DNA from: Ruminococcaceae bacterium UBA3451 | GTDB taxonomy: Bacteria; Bacillota; Clostridia; Oscillospirales; Acutalibacteraceae | Assembly (NCBI GenBank): GCA_002378845.1 | Contig: DFRY01000016.1 | Span: 36,745-43,619 of the forward strand | DNA: 6,875 bases | Direction of reading: 5' to 3' | In this document: positions 1 through 6,374 of the stretch, one piece after another | Numbering within the stretch: position 1 is the stretch's first letter | Layout of the letters: each line of letters starts with the position of its first letter | Translations under genes and position numbers: made by a program | Notes under the pieces: generated by a model | What the model saw: the letters and a program-made list of their open reading frames with translations, nothing else | The model's database searches: none | Told to the model about the DNA's origin: nothing

Positions 1-68
1 ATCAGCCCAGAGTCCACCAGTTCCAGCCCTGCCTGCACGACCTGACGTCTTGCTTCCTGTTCTGTCAT
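1..68 (-). CDS. Probable class II aldolase/adducin family protein (5' end only)
   Basis: Only the first 22 codons are inside the window; the gene continues past base 1. The start is ATG at 68-66, preceded on the minus strand by a GGGAGGG Shine-Dalgarno (plus 74-80) with 5 nt spacing. The peptide begins MTEQEARRQVVQAGLELVDS and then GL. This resembles the N-terminal helix of RhaD/AraD/FucA-type class II aldolases, where an E-V-x-x-A-G-L-x-L-V-x-x-G-L pattern precedes the T-x-G-N-x-S phosphate-binding motif. Known family members are zinc enzymes that cleave ketose-1- or 5-phosphates to DHAP plus an aldehyde, or epimerise ribulose-5-phosphate; some are decarboxylases. The gene follows the aminotransferase by 13 nt and is surely co-transcribed with it. 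The diagnostic metal-binding histidines lie outside the window, so the family call rests on a short N-terminal match plus context (an FGGY kinase in the same locus). Confidence 0.6.
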   Translation of the reverse strand, partial: MTEQEARRQVVQAGLELVDSGL

Positions 69-81
69 GGTATCCCTCCCG

Positions 82-1560
82 TCATTCGGCCTTGGGCGCT
101 ACGTTTTGGAAGATTTTTTCAAACCGCAGCAGCACGTCGTCAATCATCTCATCCGTATACGCCGCGCTGGTGTACAGGCGGCTGCCCGCCAAAGTCACCA
201 GTCCTTCCGCCATATAGGCTGCGCCCATATACTCCATTTCTTTTTTGCGGATGGAGGTTTGACTGAGTACACCGGGAATGGACAGCGGTTTTGCCCAGTT
301 GATGGAATAGTGCATGGTTCCGACCGTTTCCAGATGGCAAATGGAACCCTGATTAAACGCCACAAACGGAAGATCATATTTTTTGATTAATGCCTGCAGT
401 CCTTTGGTAAGGCAATCCCCTGCATGCCCGGCCACCTGCGCCGCGTTGGTGCGTTCGATTTCACAAAGCGTGTAATACCCGGCCACACAGCTGATAGGAG
501 TCGCCGCCATGGTTCCGCCGATTAACGCTTTTTTATGTTTTTCACCGGACTGAATTCCGGCTGCTAGGTAACGCATGTATTCTTCTTTTCCGCCCAAGCC
601 GCCCGCACCCGGGTACCCGCCCGCAACCACTTTGCCAAATACGGTCAAGTCCGGCGATACGCCGAAATACCCCTGCGCCCCGGCCATGCCAAGACGAAAC
701 GCGGTGACCACTTCGTCAAAAATGAACAGCGCGCCGTATTCGCGGCACAGTTTTTCCACACCCTTGTTGAAATCCTTATCCACCGGGCGCGTGCCGCTTT
801 CGGGGCCGACCGGCTCAATCATGACCGCCGCAGTACCGCCGCGCAGCTTATTGGCACGCAGCTTGTGTTCTAAATCCTTCAGGTCGTTTGGGAAAAACTC
901 CTGGACATCTTTAAAAATAAAATGCGGAACCCCGTGCGCCTGTGTCCATTTGGAGCCCGGAATACGGATGCCGTAGGCCAGCTGGTCGCTCCACCCGTGG
1001 TAAGCCCCTCCCATTTTTATAATATTCTTTTTCCCTGTGGCAAGGCGCGCCACGCGAATTGCGGCCATGCACGCTTCGGTACCGGAACCGAGCATGCGGA
1101 ACATTTGCACCGAAGGAATCGATTCCGAAATTTTTTTCGCCAGCTTATATTCAAACTCGTGGAACAATCCGGTGGAAGGGCCGCAGTCGTTCAGCAGCTC
1201 AATCACCTTTTCCCGCACCGCCGGGGGATTGCTCCCCAGTACCGTCGGGCCGCCTGCCTGAAGAAAATCATAGTACTTGTTGCCGTCAATGTCGTAAAGG
1301 TACGCGCCCTCCGCTTTGTTAAACACCAGCGGGAACGGATAATTGAACGCAAGGTTGTGCTGCACCCCGCCGGGAATCAGCTTTTGCGCCTGAGTAATCA
1401 TTTCCTTGGATTTTGCACACTTTGCATCAAAATAGTTCTTTTCATACGATGAGAGCACATCCGGCTTAATGGTGTAAATCGGCTTGCTGATTAGCTCGTC
1501 AAGTTGCTTTGTCACCGCCGAGGCATCTGGGTATTCCGAAATAGCAAATCTTGTGTCCAT
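82..1560 (-). CDS. Class III PLP-dependent aminotransferase, glutamate-1-semialdehyde aminomutase-like
   Basis: A 492-residue cytosolic PLP enzyme of fold type I, class III. Visible landmarks are a HemL-like start of the core (LIPGGVQ at 61-67, GAYLYDIDGNKYYDF at 85-99), the phosphate-binding GSGTEA (158-163), the cofactor-stacking AYHGW (186-190), the FDEVVTAFR motif carrying the PLP-nitrogen Asp (281-289), AGAQGYFGVSPDLT (293-306), and the Schiff-base lysine K310 in FGKVVAGGYPGAG. It is about 65 residues longer than E. coli HemL (426 residues, K265), and most of the excess is an N-terminal extension of about 45 residues. The glycine-rich gating loop of true aminomutases after the YHG motif is replaced by a different sequence (DQLAYGIRIPGSKW). 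No haem genes are nearby. I therefore infer a transaminase (or aminomutase) acting on another substrate, linked to the aldolase downstream and the divergent sugar kinase. Start: ATG at 1560-1558 with a perfect AAGGAGG at plus 1568-1574, 7 nt away. Probably repressed by the neighbouring TetR protein. Family call firm; substrate unknown. Confidence 0.9.
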   Translation of the reverse strand: MDTRFAISEYPDASAVTKQLDELISKPIYTIKPDVLSSYEKNYFDAKCAKSKEMITQAQKLIPGGVQHNLAFNYPFPLVFNKAEGAYLYDIDGNKYYDFLQAGGPTVLGSNPPAVREKVIELLNDCGPSTGLFHEFEYKLAKKISESIPSVQMFRMLGSGTEACMAAIRVARLATGKKNIIKMGGAYHGWSDQLAYGIRIPGSKWTQAHGVPHFIFKDVQEFFPNDLKDLEHKLRANKLRGGTAAVMIEPVGPESGTRPVDKDFNKGVEKLCREYGALFIFDEVVTAFRLGMAGAQGYFGVSPDLTVFGKVVAGGYPGAGGLGGKEEYMRYLAAGIQSGEKHKKALIGGTMAATPISCVAGYYTLCEIERTNAAQVAGHAGDCLTKGLQALIKKYDLPFVAFNQGSICHLETVGTMHYSINWAKPLSIPGVLSQTSIRKKEMEYMGAAYMAEGLVTLAGSRLYTSAAYTDEMIDDVLLRFEKIFQNVAPKAE

Positions 1561-1597
1561 GAGTTTTCCTCCTTATCCATTCAGGCAGCGATTTATG

Positions 1598-1615
1598 TGA
1601 GTGACCGTTCACTCA
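1598..1615. promoter_or_regulatory. TetR-type operator O1 (perfect inverted repeat)
   Basis: TGAGTGACCGTTCACTCA is a perfect 7-bp inverted repeat around a 4-bp spacer, in the style of TetR-family operators. It begins about 10 bp downstream of the -10 element of the aminotransferase promoter, in the first transcribed bases, where a bound repressor would block initiation or clearance. A near copy lies at 1754-1771. The likely ligand is the TetR protein encoded at 1800-2453; that is an inference from proximity and symmetry. Confidence 0.8.
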
Positions 1616-1625
1616 ATTCAGCCCT

Positions 1626-1653
1626 AGTATAGCATTTTGTAAAAAAATGTCAA
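1626..1653 (-). promoter_or_regulatory. Sigma-A promoter of the aminotransferase-aldolase operon
   Basis: Read on the minus strand, the -35 is TTGACA (1653-1648, consensus), followed by a 16-bp spacer and the -10 TATACT (1631-1626). The -10 is preceded by TGC, making an extended -10. The predicted start of transcription is near 1619, giving a leader of about 60 nt that contains the operator O1 and ends in the AAGGAGG ribosome site. It should be a strong promoter when not repressed. Confidence 0.8.
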
Positions 1654-1717
1654 TGCTTCCTTTTTAAAAAATGAATAATACAGAATAAAAATATTCATGA
1701 AAATGTTTTATATTGTC

Positions 1718-1745
1718 TTTACTTACAAAATTTACATGTTATAAT
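1718..1745 (+). promoter_or_regulatory. Sigma-A promoter of the tetR-kinase operon
   Basis: The -10 is a consensus TATAAT at 1740-1745 preceded by TGT (extended -10). The best -35 is TTTACT at 1718-1723 with a 16-bp spacer. Transcription should start near 1752, so operator O2 (1754-1771) covers roughly +2 to +20. This arrangement mirrors the opposing promoter and implies autorepression of the regulator. Confidence 0.75.
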
Positions 1746-1753
1746 AAATTCGA

Positions 1754-1771
1754 TGAATGAACATTCACTCT
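1754..1771. promoter_or_regulatory. TetR-type operator O2 (imperfect inverted repeat)
   Basis: TGAATGAACATTCACTCT matches operator O1 at 14 of 18 positions and keeps the TGA-TGA and TTCACTC half-site cores. It is less symmetric than O1: the left half-site has A for G at position 4, and the last base is T instead of A. That suggests a weaker site, as is common for autoregulated repressors. It lies just downstream of the -10 of the regulator's own promoter. Confidence 0.75.
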
Positions 1772-1791
1772 TTCGCTAAAATTCAACAATT

Positions 1792-1798
1792 AAGGTGG
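1792..1798 (+). promoter_or_regulatory. Ribosome binding site of the TetR gene (start-deciding)
   Basis: AAGGTGG is the only Shine-Dalgarno-like stretch here. If AGGTG is aligned with the end of the GGAGGTG consensus, it serves ATG 1800 with a short spacing of about 4 nt. If AAGGTGG is aligned with AAGGAGG, it serves TTG 1809 with about 10 nt. The two readings differ by three residues. Confidence 0.5.
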
Positions 1799-1799
1799 A

Positions 1800-2453
1800 A
1801 TGGTATTTTTGACCGAATTATTCGAACGGATTGATAAAGAAAAGCAATCAAAAATTATACAGGCTGCAATTTCCGAATTTGCAAGCTTTGGTTATAATGG
1901 CGCCAATATTAATCAAATTGCCCAAAACGCGCAGGTAAGTGTTGGAAGTATTTACAAGTATTTTAATGACAAAGAAGATTTATTTTTAAGTATGGTTCAG
2001 TACGGTTCATCCGTCTTACAGGCAGCACTGGACGAAATTTTGCAGGGCGACGAAGACATTCTAATCAAAGTTGAAAAAACACTGCGCACCGTACAAAAAT
2101 ATTCCCGTGAAAATCGCGACATGATCCGCCTGTACCACGAAATGACAACGCAAAGCAACCCAAAGCTGGTGAAACCTGCCGCATATAACATGGAATCGTT
2201 TACCGCACGGCTTTATTCCGGTTTGATTGAAAAGGCACAAAGCGACGGAGAAGCCCGAACGGATTTCGACCCAAAGCTGTTCGCATATCTGCTTGACAAC
2301 CTGTTCATGATGTTTCAGTTTTCCTACTCCTGTGAATATTATCAGGAGCGTTTCCGGCTTTATGCTGGGGATGATATTTTCGACCGCGACGATTTTGTTG
2401 TGGAACAAACGCTTGCGTTCGTCAAGGCGGCATTTTCCTATCAGCATAAATAA
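1800..2453 (+). CDS. TetR/AcrR family transcriptional regulator
   Basis: A 217-residue one-component repressor. The N-terminal DNA-binding domain is clear: helix 1 KIIQAAISEFASFGYN (18-33), then the helix-turn-helix INQIAQNAQVSVGSIYKYF (37-55) followed by KEDLF, the hallmark of the family. Residues from about 75 on form the helical ligand-binding and dimerisation domain, which is not recognisable to any subfamily; residues 165-182 (DNLFMMFQFSYSCEYYQE) are rich in aromatic side chains. It sits between the divergent aminotransferase operon and the sugar kinase, and its promoter region carries two near-identical palindromes, so it most likely represses both directions and is induced by a pathway intermediate. 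The kinase follows 38 nt later without an obvious own promoter or terminator, so they form an operon. The start at ATG 1800 is given; TTG 1809, three codons in, is almost equally good. The gene is more AT-rich at its 5' end than its neighbours. Confidence 0.92.
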   Translation: MVFLTELFERIDKEKQSKIIQAAISEFASFGYNGANINQIAQNAQVSVGSIYKYFNDKEDLFLSMVQYGSSVLQAALDEILQGDEDILIKVEKTLRTVQKYSRENRDMIRLYHEMTTQSNPKLVKPAAYNMESFTARLYSGLIEKAQSDGEARTDFDPKLFAYLLDNLFMMFQFSYSCEYYQERFRLYAGDDIFDRDDFVVEQTLAFVKAAFSYQHK

Positions 2454-2477
2454 GAACCCCGTAAATTCTTTCAGAAT

Positions 2478-2483
2478 AAGGAG
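2478..2483 (+). promoter_or_regulatory. Ribosome binding site of the FGGY kinase (decides the start)
   Basis: A consensus AAGGAG lies 8 nt before ATG 2492. The earlier in-frame GTG at 2483 overlaps this site and cannot be its start, so the protein begins MESVLLISYDVGTTG. Confidence 0.8.
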
Positions 2484-2491
2484 TGTTCTGC

Positions 2492-4102
2492 ATGGAAAGC
2501 GTCTTGCTTATTTCCTATGACGTAGGAACCACCGGAATTAAGACCTGCCTGTTCGAAGTAGACAGCCAAATCCGCCTGATTGCGCACACAACGCAGGGGT
2601 ACCCGCTTACCGTTTTGCCCGGCGGCGGTGCGGAACAAAACCCGGAGGACTGGTGGAACGCCATGTGCCTTACCACAAAAACGGTATTGGAGTCCGCACA
2701 GATTTCCTGTGAAAAAATTCGGGGAATTTCCTTCTGCTCCCAAATGCAGGGGCTGATTTTGGTCGACCGGGAAGGAACCCCTCTTCGGCCCGCGATGAGC
2801 TACATGGACCAACGCGCCCAGGAACAGCTGCAAAAAGGGTTGGCGCACGGCCCGCAGATTGCAGGCGCCAATGTGCCCATGCTGCTGAAATCGCTGTATT
2901 TTACCAAAGCGGTTGCCGCCAGCGTAAAAGACCCTGTTTGGAAATACAAATGGGTGGAACAAAACGAGCCGGAGCTATTCACTAAAGTGTACCGATGGCT
3001 TGACGTAAAAGAATACCTTATTTTGAAATGCACGAACCGGTTTGTAATGACAAAAGATTCAGCCTATGCCACGCTGCTGTACGACACGCGCACAGGGCAT
3101 GAAGGCTTCAGTCGGGACATGTGCAAAATGTTCGGCGTAAAATACGAGCATATGCCGGAAGTGATTGATTCTGCCGATAAAGTCGGCGGACTTACCGAAA
3201 CCGCCGCGGCCTCGCTTGGACTTGCCGAAGGAACGCCTGTCTTCGGCGGCGGCGGCGACGCATCGCTAATCGGCGTGGGCGCGGGTGCGGTACAGCCGGG
3301 CAGCACTCACATTTATTGCGGTACCTCGGGGTGGATTTCCACCGTAATTGACCGGCAGCTGGTGGACACCAACGCCATGATTGCCGCAATCGTGGGGGTA
3401 AGCCCCCGCTATTACAATTATTTTGCCGAGCTGGAAACGGCGGGTAAGTGCCTGGAATGGGTAAAAGACCATTTGGCACTGGATGAAATTGATATTTATC
3501 TGGATAAAAAGAATGTCTCCGATTCTCAGGAAGCCATTTTTACCAGCCTGTACGATTATATGATGCATGTCATTCAGAAAGTTCCGCCGGGAAGCGGGGG
3601 CGTAATTTTCACCCCGTGGCTGCACGGAAACCGCTGCCCCTTTGAAAATCCCAACGTACGGGGAATGTTTTTTAACATCAGCCTGAACACGGGAAAAACG
3701 CACCTGATTCGCGCCGTGCTGGAGGGAATCTGTTACCATATGCGCTGGATGCTGGAAGCGGAAAACCACAAAGTTCCGGCTTCTCAGGTAATCCGTTTCG
3801 TCGGCGGAGGGGCGCTGTCTGCCCTTACCTGCCAGATTCTTTCCGATATTATCGGCCGCCGGGTAGAAACCGTACATAACCCGCAGAACGTCGGCGCCGT
3901 CGGTGCCGCTGTGGTTACCGCCGTTGGCCTTGGCCTGATTAATCAAATAGAGGATGCGGGGAAATTCATTCCCATTTCCAAAGTGTATTCCCCAAACCCG
4001 GAAAACAAAGCTGTTTACGACAGGGGCTATGAGGTTTTTCAGTCCCTTTACCGAAGCAACCGCAAAAATTTTGCTTCCCTCAACCGTTTAAGCAGCCATT
4101 AA
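2492..4102 (+). CDS. FGGY-family carbohydrate kinase
   Basis: A 536-residue two-domain sugar kinase of the ASKHA/FGGY fold, which transfers the ATP gamma-phosphate to a ketose, aldonate or polyol in the cytoplasm. Visible motifs, in order: phosphate-1 loop YDVGTTGIKTCLFE (9-22), AEQNPEDWW (47-55), substrate-domain GISFCSQMQGLILVD (78-92) and YMDQRA (104-109, equivalent to WNDQR in xylulokinases), GGGGD with the expected catalytic base D256 (252-256), the ATP-binding YCGTSGW (275-281), FTPWLHGNRCP (373-383), and the C-terminal adenosine-motif region FVGGGALSALTCQILSDIIG (436-455) with VGAVGAAVVTAVGLGL (467-482). It is closest in feel to xylulokinase-like members but is about 40-50 residues longer than XylB, so I do not assign a substrate. 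It is co-transcribed with the TetR regulator and divergent from the aminotransferase and aldolase. The kinase/class II aldolase combination recalls fuculose, rhamnulose and ribulose pathways. The start is ATG 2492, set by the upstream AAGGAG. Confidence 0.92.
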   Translation: MESVLLISYDVGTTGIKTCLFEVDSQIRLIAHTTQGYPLTVLPGGGAEQNPEDWWNAMCLTTKTVLESAQISCEKIRGISFCSQMQGLILVDREGTPLRPAMSYMDQRAQEQLQKGLAHGPQIAGANVPMLLKSLYFTKAVAASVKDPVWKYKWVEQNEPELFTKVYRWLDVKEYLILKCTNRFVMTKDSAYATLLYDTRTGHEGFSRDMCKMFGVKYEHMPEVIDSADKVGGLTETAAASLGLAEGTPVFGGGGDASLIGVGAGAVQPGSTHIYCGTSGWISTVIDRQLVDTNAMIAAIVGVSPRYYNYFAELETAGKCLEWVKDHLALDEIDIYLDKKNVSDSQEAIFTSLYDYMMHVIQKVPPGSGGVIFTPWLHGNRCPFENPNVRGMFFNISLNTGKTHLIRAVLEGICYHMRWMLEAENHKVPASQVIRFVGGGALSALTCQILSDIIGRRVETVHNPQNVGAVGAAVVTAVGLGLINQIEDAGKFIPISKVYSPNPENKAVYDRGYEVFQSLYRSNRKNFASLNRLSSH

Positions 4103-4113
4103 CTAAAGTCCCC

Positions 4114-4133
4114 AACCAGCACAAGTGCCGGTT
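4114..4133 (+). other. Stem-loop after the kinase gene
   Basis: AACCAGCAC at 4114-4122 can pair with GTGCCGGTT at 4125-4133, with one A/C mismatch. C4110-4113 can pair with G4141-4144 as an outer clamp. It lies 11 nt past the kinase stop codon and is not followed directly by a T-run, so it may be a 3'-end stabilising hairpin upstream of the terminator at 4149-4196. Confidence 0.4.
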
Positions 4134-4148
4134 CCCTAATGGGGTATA

Positions 4149-4196
4149 AAAAAATACGACAAAGTATTATGCCGCAAATACTTTGCCGTATTTTTT
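4149..4196. terminator. Bidirectional intrinsic terminator between convergent operons
   Basis: CAAAGTATT (4160-4168) pairs with AATACTTTG (4177-4185). After one A/C mismatch, the stem continues through ATACG/CGTAT into an A-run (4148-4154) facing a T-run (4191-4196). The loop is 8 nt. The plus-strand transcript from the kinase ends in TTTTTT; read in reverse, the A-run supplies a T-run for transcripts from the sensor kinase. It serves both converging operons. Confidence 0.8.
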
Positions 4197-4209
4197 GTTC
4201 TTATTCGCA

Positions 4210-4250
4210 AAAGGAGAGGAATCTAAGTTACGCTTAGATTCCTCTCCTTT
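4210..4250. terminator. Perfect 18-bp inverted-repeat hairpin after the sensor kinase gene
   Basis: AAAGGAGAGGAATCTAAG (4210-4227) and its exact complement (4233-4250) flank a 5-nt loop. The repeat ends 4 nt past the sensor-kinase stop codon (4257-4255, minus strand). On the minus strand the stem runs out into only four T residues, so it works as a modest terminator or 3' stabiliser ahead of the second hairpin. Such a long perfect stem is more than a terminator needs and may also be a dispersed repeat in the genome. Confidence 0.65.
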
Positions 4251-4254
4251 AATT

Positions 4255-5661
4255 TTATTTCTGAACCGGGATTGCAATTTCAAAAACTGCTCCGTTTTCG
4301 CTGTTGTATGCCTGTACGGTTCCGCCCATAAATTCAACGGCAGACTTCGCAATGGCAAGCCCAAGGCCGAAATTTCCGCCTTTCCCCTTATAAAACCGCT
4401 CAAAAATATGCGGTAGATCCGTTGGGGAAATGCCTCCCCCGTCATCGGTAACCTGAATTACAGCAAAACCCTGTTCCTCTTTCAGCGTAATCCGGGCGGC
4501 GGTTTTGGCGTAACGCAGGCAATTGGAAACAATATTCATCACTGCCTGCGAAAGCAGTGCGTCGTCGGCCAAAATATTGACCGGTACGTCCGGCAGGGAA
4601 AGTTGAAGCTTCCGGTTCAATTTGGAAGCAAACCCGCCCAACCTCTGCGCGTACTCCTTTAAAACATCGGAAAGGTTCATGGAAATCAGTTCCTTTGCGT
4701 ACGTTTGGCTTTCAATGCGGGAAAGAGTCAGAAGTTCTTCAACCAGTGTATTTAGCCGTTTGCTTTCCCCGCCGATAATTTCTGCCGCATGTTTTACGTC
4801 CGGCATAACGCCGTTTGCAATTCCCTCAGCGTACCCCTGAATAGACATCAGCGGCGTTTTCAGTTCATGGGAAGCGTTTTGCAGGAACGTTTTCTGAGAT
4901 TTATCGTAAGCTGCCAGCCTTGCGGACATTTCCCCAATGCTTTGGTACAGCAGGTTTAATTCTGTAATATCATTGGGCCGGAAGGCCTGCTCCGGCAAAG
5001 TAAACTCGCCCTGACCAATATTTTTCGTCAGTCTGCTCAATTCAACCACCGGGCGCGCAATCCGGGCAGACAAACGGCTGGCAACCAACGCCGCAAGCGC
5101 CACACCCAAAAGCATTACACAGAACAAAATCAGATTAATGGCACGCAGCAGCGCGTTCGTTCCACTCGTTTGGGAAACAAAAACAATAGTCGGCCGTTCC
5201 CCCGGCAAATTGGTAAGGGAATACGGCAGCAGAAAATATTTCTCCTGCCCGTCACGAAGCGTATAAATTTTGCCGTCCTGCATTTTCTGCAGCTTTGAAC
5301 GCACCTGGGAAGTTACCTTTTCCGTCAAAAACCCCTCTTCTCCGCTTTTCGGATACAGAAGTTCCTGTCGCCGGTCAAACAGCAGCATTTCCGTACTGGA
5401 AGCCAGTTTTGTATTGCGAAGCGCTTTATACGTTTTAGCAAATGCTTCGTCTAATATACTATTTGTATTATTTTTTAAACTTCCGGTTACTTCTTTCCGA
5501 AAGGAAGTCCCGATGGAACCCGCTACCGTTTTCAGCTCACTTTTTGTGTTCCGATCCATATAAACCCGAACCACCACATTAAAGAGCAGAAGCGTGACCA
5601 GAGGAAACACTACGATTAGAAGCAGAAACGGCGTGCGAATTTTACTTCTCATGCTTTTCAT
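4255..5661 (-). CDS. Sensor histidine kinase (HAMP-HisKA-HATPase)
   Basis: A 468-residue membrane-bound sensor kinase, partner of the response regulator just upstream. Layout: membrane helix 1 at about 11-32, an extracytoplasmic sensor region of about 140 residues (34-172) with no family I can name (perhaps a small Cache-like fold), membrane helix 2 at about 173-194, HAMP linker (195-248), and HisKA with phospho-acceptor H265 in NASHELKTP (262-270). The HATPase_c domain follows, with N box MNIVSNCLRYA (375-385), G1 DDGGG (406-410), F box FERFY (420-424) and G2 GLGLA (432-436). All catalytic boxes are intact. It uses ATP to autophosphorylate H265 and passes the phosphate to the regulator's aspartate. 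The ATG at 5661-5659 lies 3 nt after the regulator's stop codon, and its GGAGGAG ribosome site is inside the regulator's last codons, so translation is coupled. A second ATG three codons in is a possible alternative. The signal sensed cannot be read from the sequence. Confidence 0.95.
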   Translation of the reverse strand: MKSMRSKIRTPFLLLIVVFPLVTLLLFNVVVRVYMDRNTKSELKTVAGSIGTSFRKEVTGSLKNNTNSILDEAFAKTYKALRNTKLASSTEMLLFDRRQELLYPKSGEEGFLTEKVTSQVRSKLQKMQDGKIYTLRDGQEKYFLLPYSLTNLPGERPTIVFVSQTSGTNALLRAINLILFCVMLLGVALAALVASRLSARIARPVVELSRLTKNIGQGEFTLPEQAFRPNDITELNLLYQSIGEMSARLAAYDKSQKTFLQNASHELKTPLMSIQGYAEGIANGVMPDVKHAAEIIGGESKRLNTLVEELLTLSRIESQTYAKELISMNLSDVLKEYAQRLGGFASKLNRKLQLSLPDVPVNILADDALLSQAVMNIVSNCLRYAKTAARITLKEEQGFAVIQVTDDGGGISPTDLPHIFERFYKGKGGNFGLGLAIAKSAVEFMGGTVQAYNSENGAVFEIAIPVQK

Positions 5662-5664
5662 GAA

Positions 5665-6354
5665 TTACTCCTCCTGGCTTAGCTTAAACCCGAAGCCCCA
5701 CACAGAATCGATTTTAAGATTAGCGCTCGCCGTAATCAACTTTTTGCGCAGCCGTTTTACCACATCGTCCGTGGCACGCGTGTCCGCGTCAAAGTCAAAC
5801 TTCCAAACATTTTTCAACAGTTCTTCCCGTGAAACCGCCCTGGTGCGGTTTTGAAGCAGATACACCAAAAGTGCCAGCTCTGTGGGCGTCATATCAAAGG
5901 GCTTCCCGTTAATTTCCGCCTCCCGCGCAGCGGTATTGATGGTAAGGTTACCCGCGGTAAGCACTTCTGCGGCAACCCCGCCGGTGTCCAGTTCCAACCT
6001 GCGAAAAAGTGCCTTTGCCCTCGCGACCAATTCCATGGGCGAAAACGGCTTTGTCAGGTAATCGTCCGAACCCAGTGTAATTCCAGTAATGCGGTCAATT
6101 TCGCTGTCGCGGGCAGACACAATTATAATCAGCGCATTGCTGCGCCTGCGAATTTGCGTGCACAGGGAAAATCCGTCTGTGCCGGGCATCATAATATCAA
6201 GAATCACCATATCGGCAGGTTTTTGCAGGAACACAGCCAGCAATTCGTCTCCGTTTGAAAACGAGGTTACTTCGAACCCCTCATTTGAGAGAAAAAGATA
6301 AATCAAATCGCGGATATTCGGTTCATCATCCGCTACATAAATTGTTTTTTTCAA
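5665..6354 (-). CDS. OmpR/PhoB-family response regulator
   Basis: A 229-residue cytosolic transcription factor. The receiver domain comes first: acidic pair in VADDEPN (residues 7-13), phospho-acceptor D53 in VILDIMMPGTDG, the switch serine in IVSAR, and K102 in LTKPF. A short linker leads to a winged-helix DNA-binding domain (about 133-229) with FDMTPTELALLVYLL, the recognition-helix region ATDDVVKRLRKKL, and the wing VWGFGFKL. The start chosen is TTG at 6354-6352. It has an extended Shine-Dalgarno GGAAGTGAT (plus 6359-6367, one mismatch to GGAGGTGAT) with 8 nt spacing, and it puts the phospho-Asp at the usual position. An ATG at 6393-6391 would add 13 residues (MKNRLQYKREVIS) but has no ribosome site. 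It is co-transcribed with the sensor kinase, 3 nt downstream. Likely targets include its own promoter and perhaps the divergent lipoprotein operon; both are inferences. Confidence 0.93.
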   Translation of the reverse strand: MKKTIYVADDEPNIRDLIYLFLSNEGFEVTSFSNGDELLAVFLQKPADMVILDIMMPGTDGFSLCTQIRRRSNALIIIVSARDSEIDRITGITLGSDDYLTKPFSPMELVARAKALFRRLELDTGGVAAEVLTAGNLTINTAAREAEINGKPFDMTPTELALLVYLLQNRTRAVSREELLKNVWKFDFDADTRATDDVVKRLRKKLITASANLKIDSVWGFGFKLSQEE

Positions 6355-6374
6355 TGAAATCACTTCCCGCTTGT

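Noticed and set aside
922..1452. 176-codon open frame on the plus strand
   Set aside because: It lies entirely antisense to the aminotransferase, whose motifs are intact. The translation is rich in R, H and F without a recognisable fold, and no ribosome site precedes it.
1561..1799. Riboswitch or small RNA gene in the divergent intergenic region
   Set aside because: The space is explained by two promoters and two operators, and the leaders are too short for a riboswitch.
2483..2491. GTG start for the kinase three codons upstream
   Set aside because: The GTG overlaps the AAGGAG ribosome site; ATG 2492 has ideal spacing.
2471..2962. 163-codon open frame on the minus strand
   Set aside because: It is a shadow of the kinase 5' part, without ribosome site or recognisable domain.
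3266..3946. 226-codon open frame on the minus strand
   Set aside because: It is antisense to the FGGY kinase and covers its catalytic motifs; the kinase frame is clearly the real gene. The open frame follows from codon bias.
4167..4445. Short open frames across the sensor-kinase 3' end and the hairpin gap (both strands)
   Set aside because: They read through the terminator stems and the HATPase domain, and their sequence is explained by the inverted repeats.
5851..6258. 135-codon open frame on the plus strand
   Set aside because: It is antisense to the receiver domain and linker of the response regulator, which has all conserved residues.
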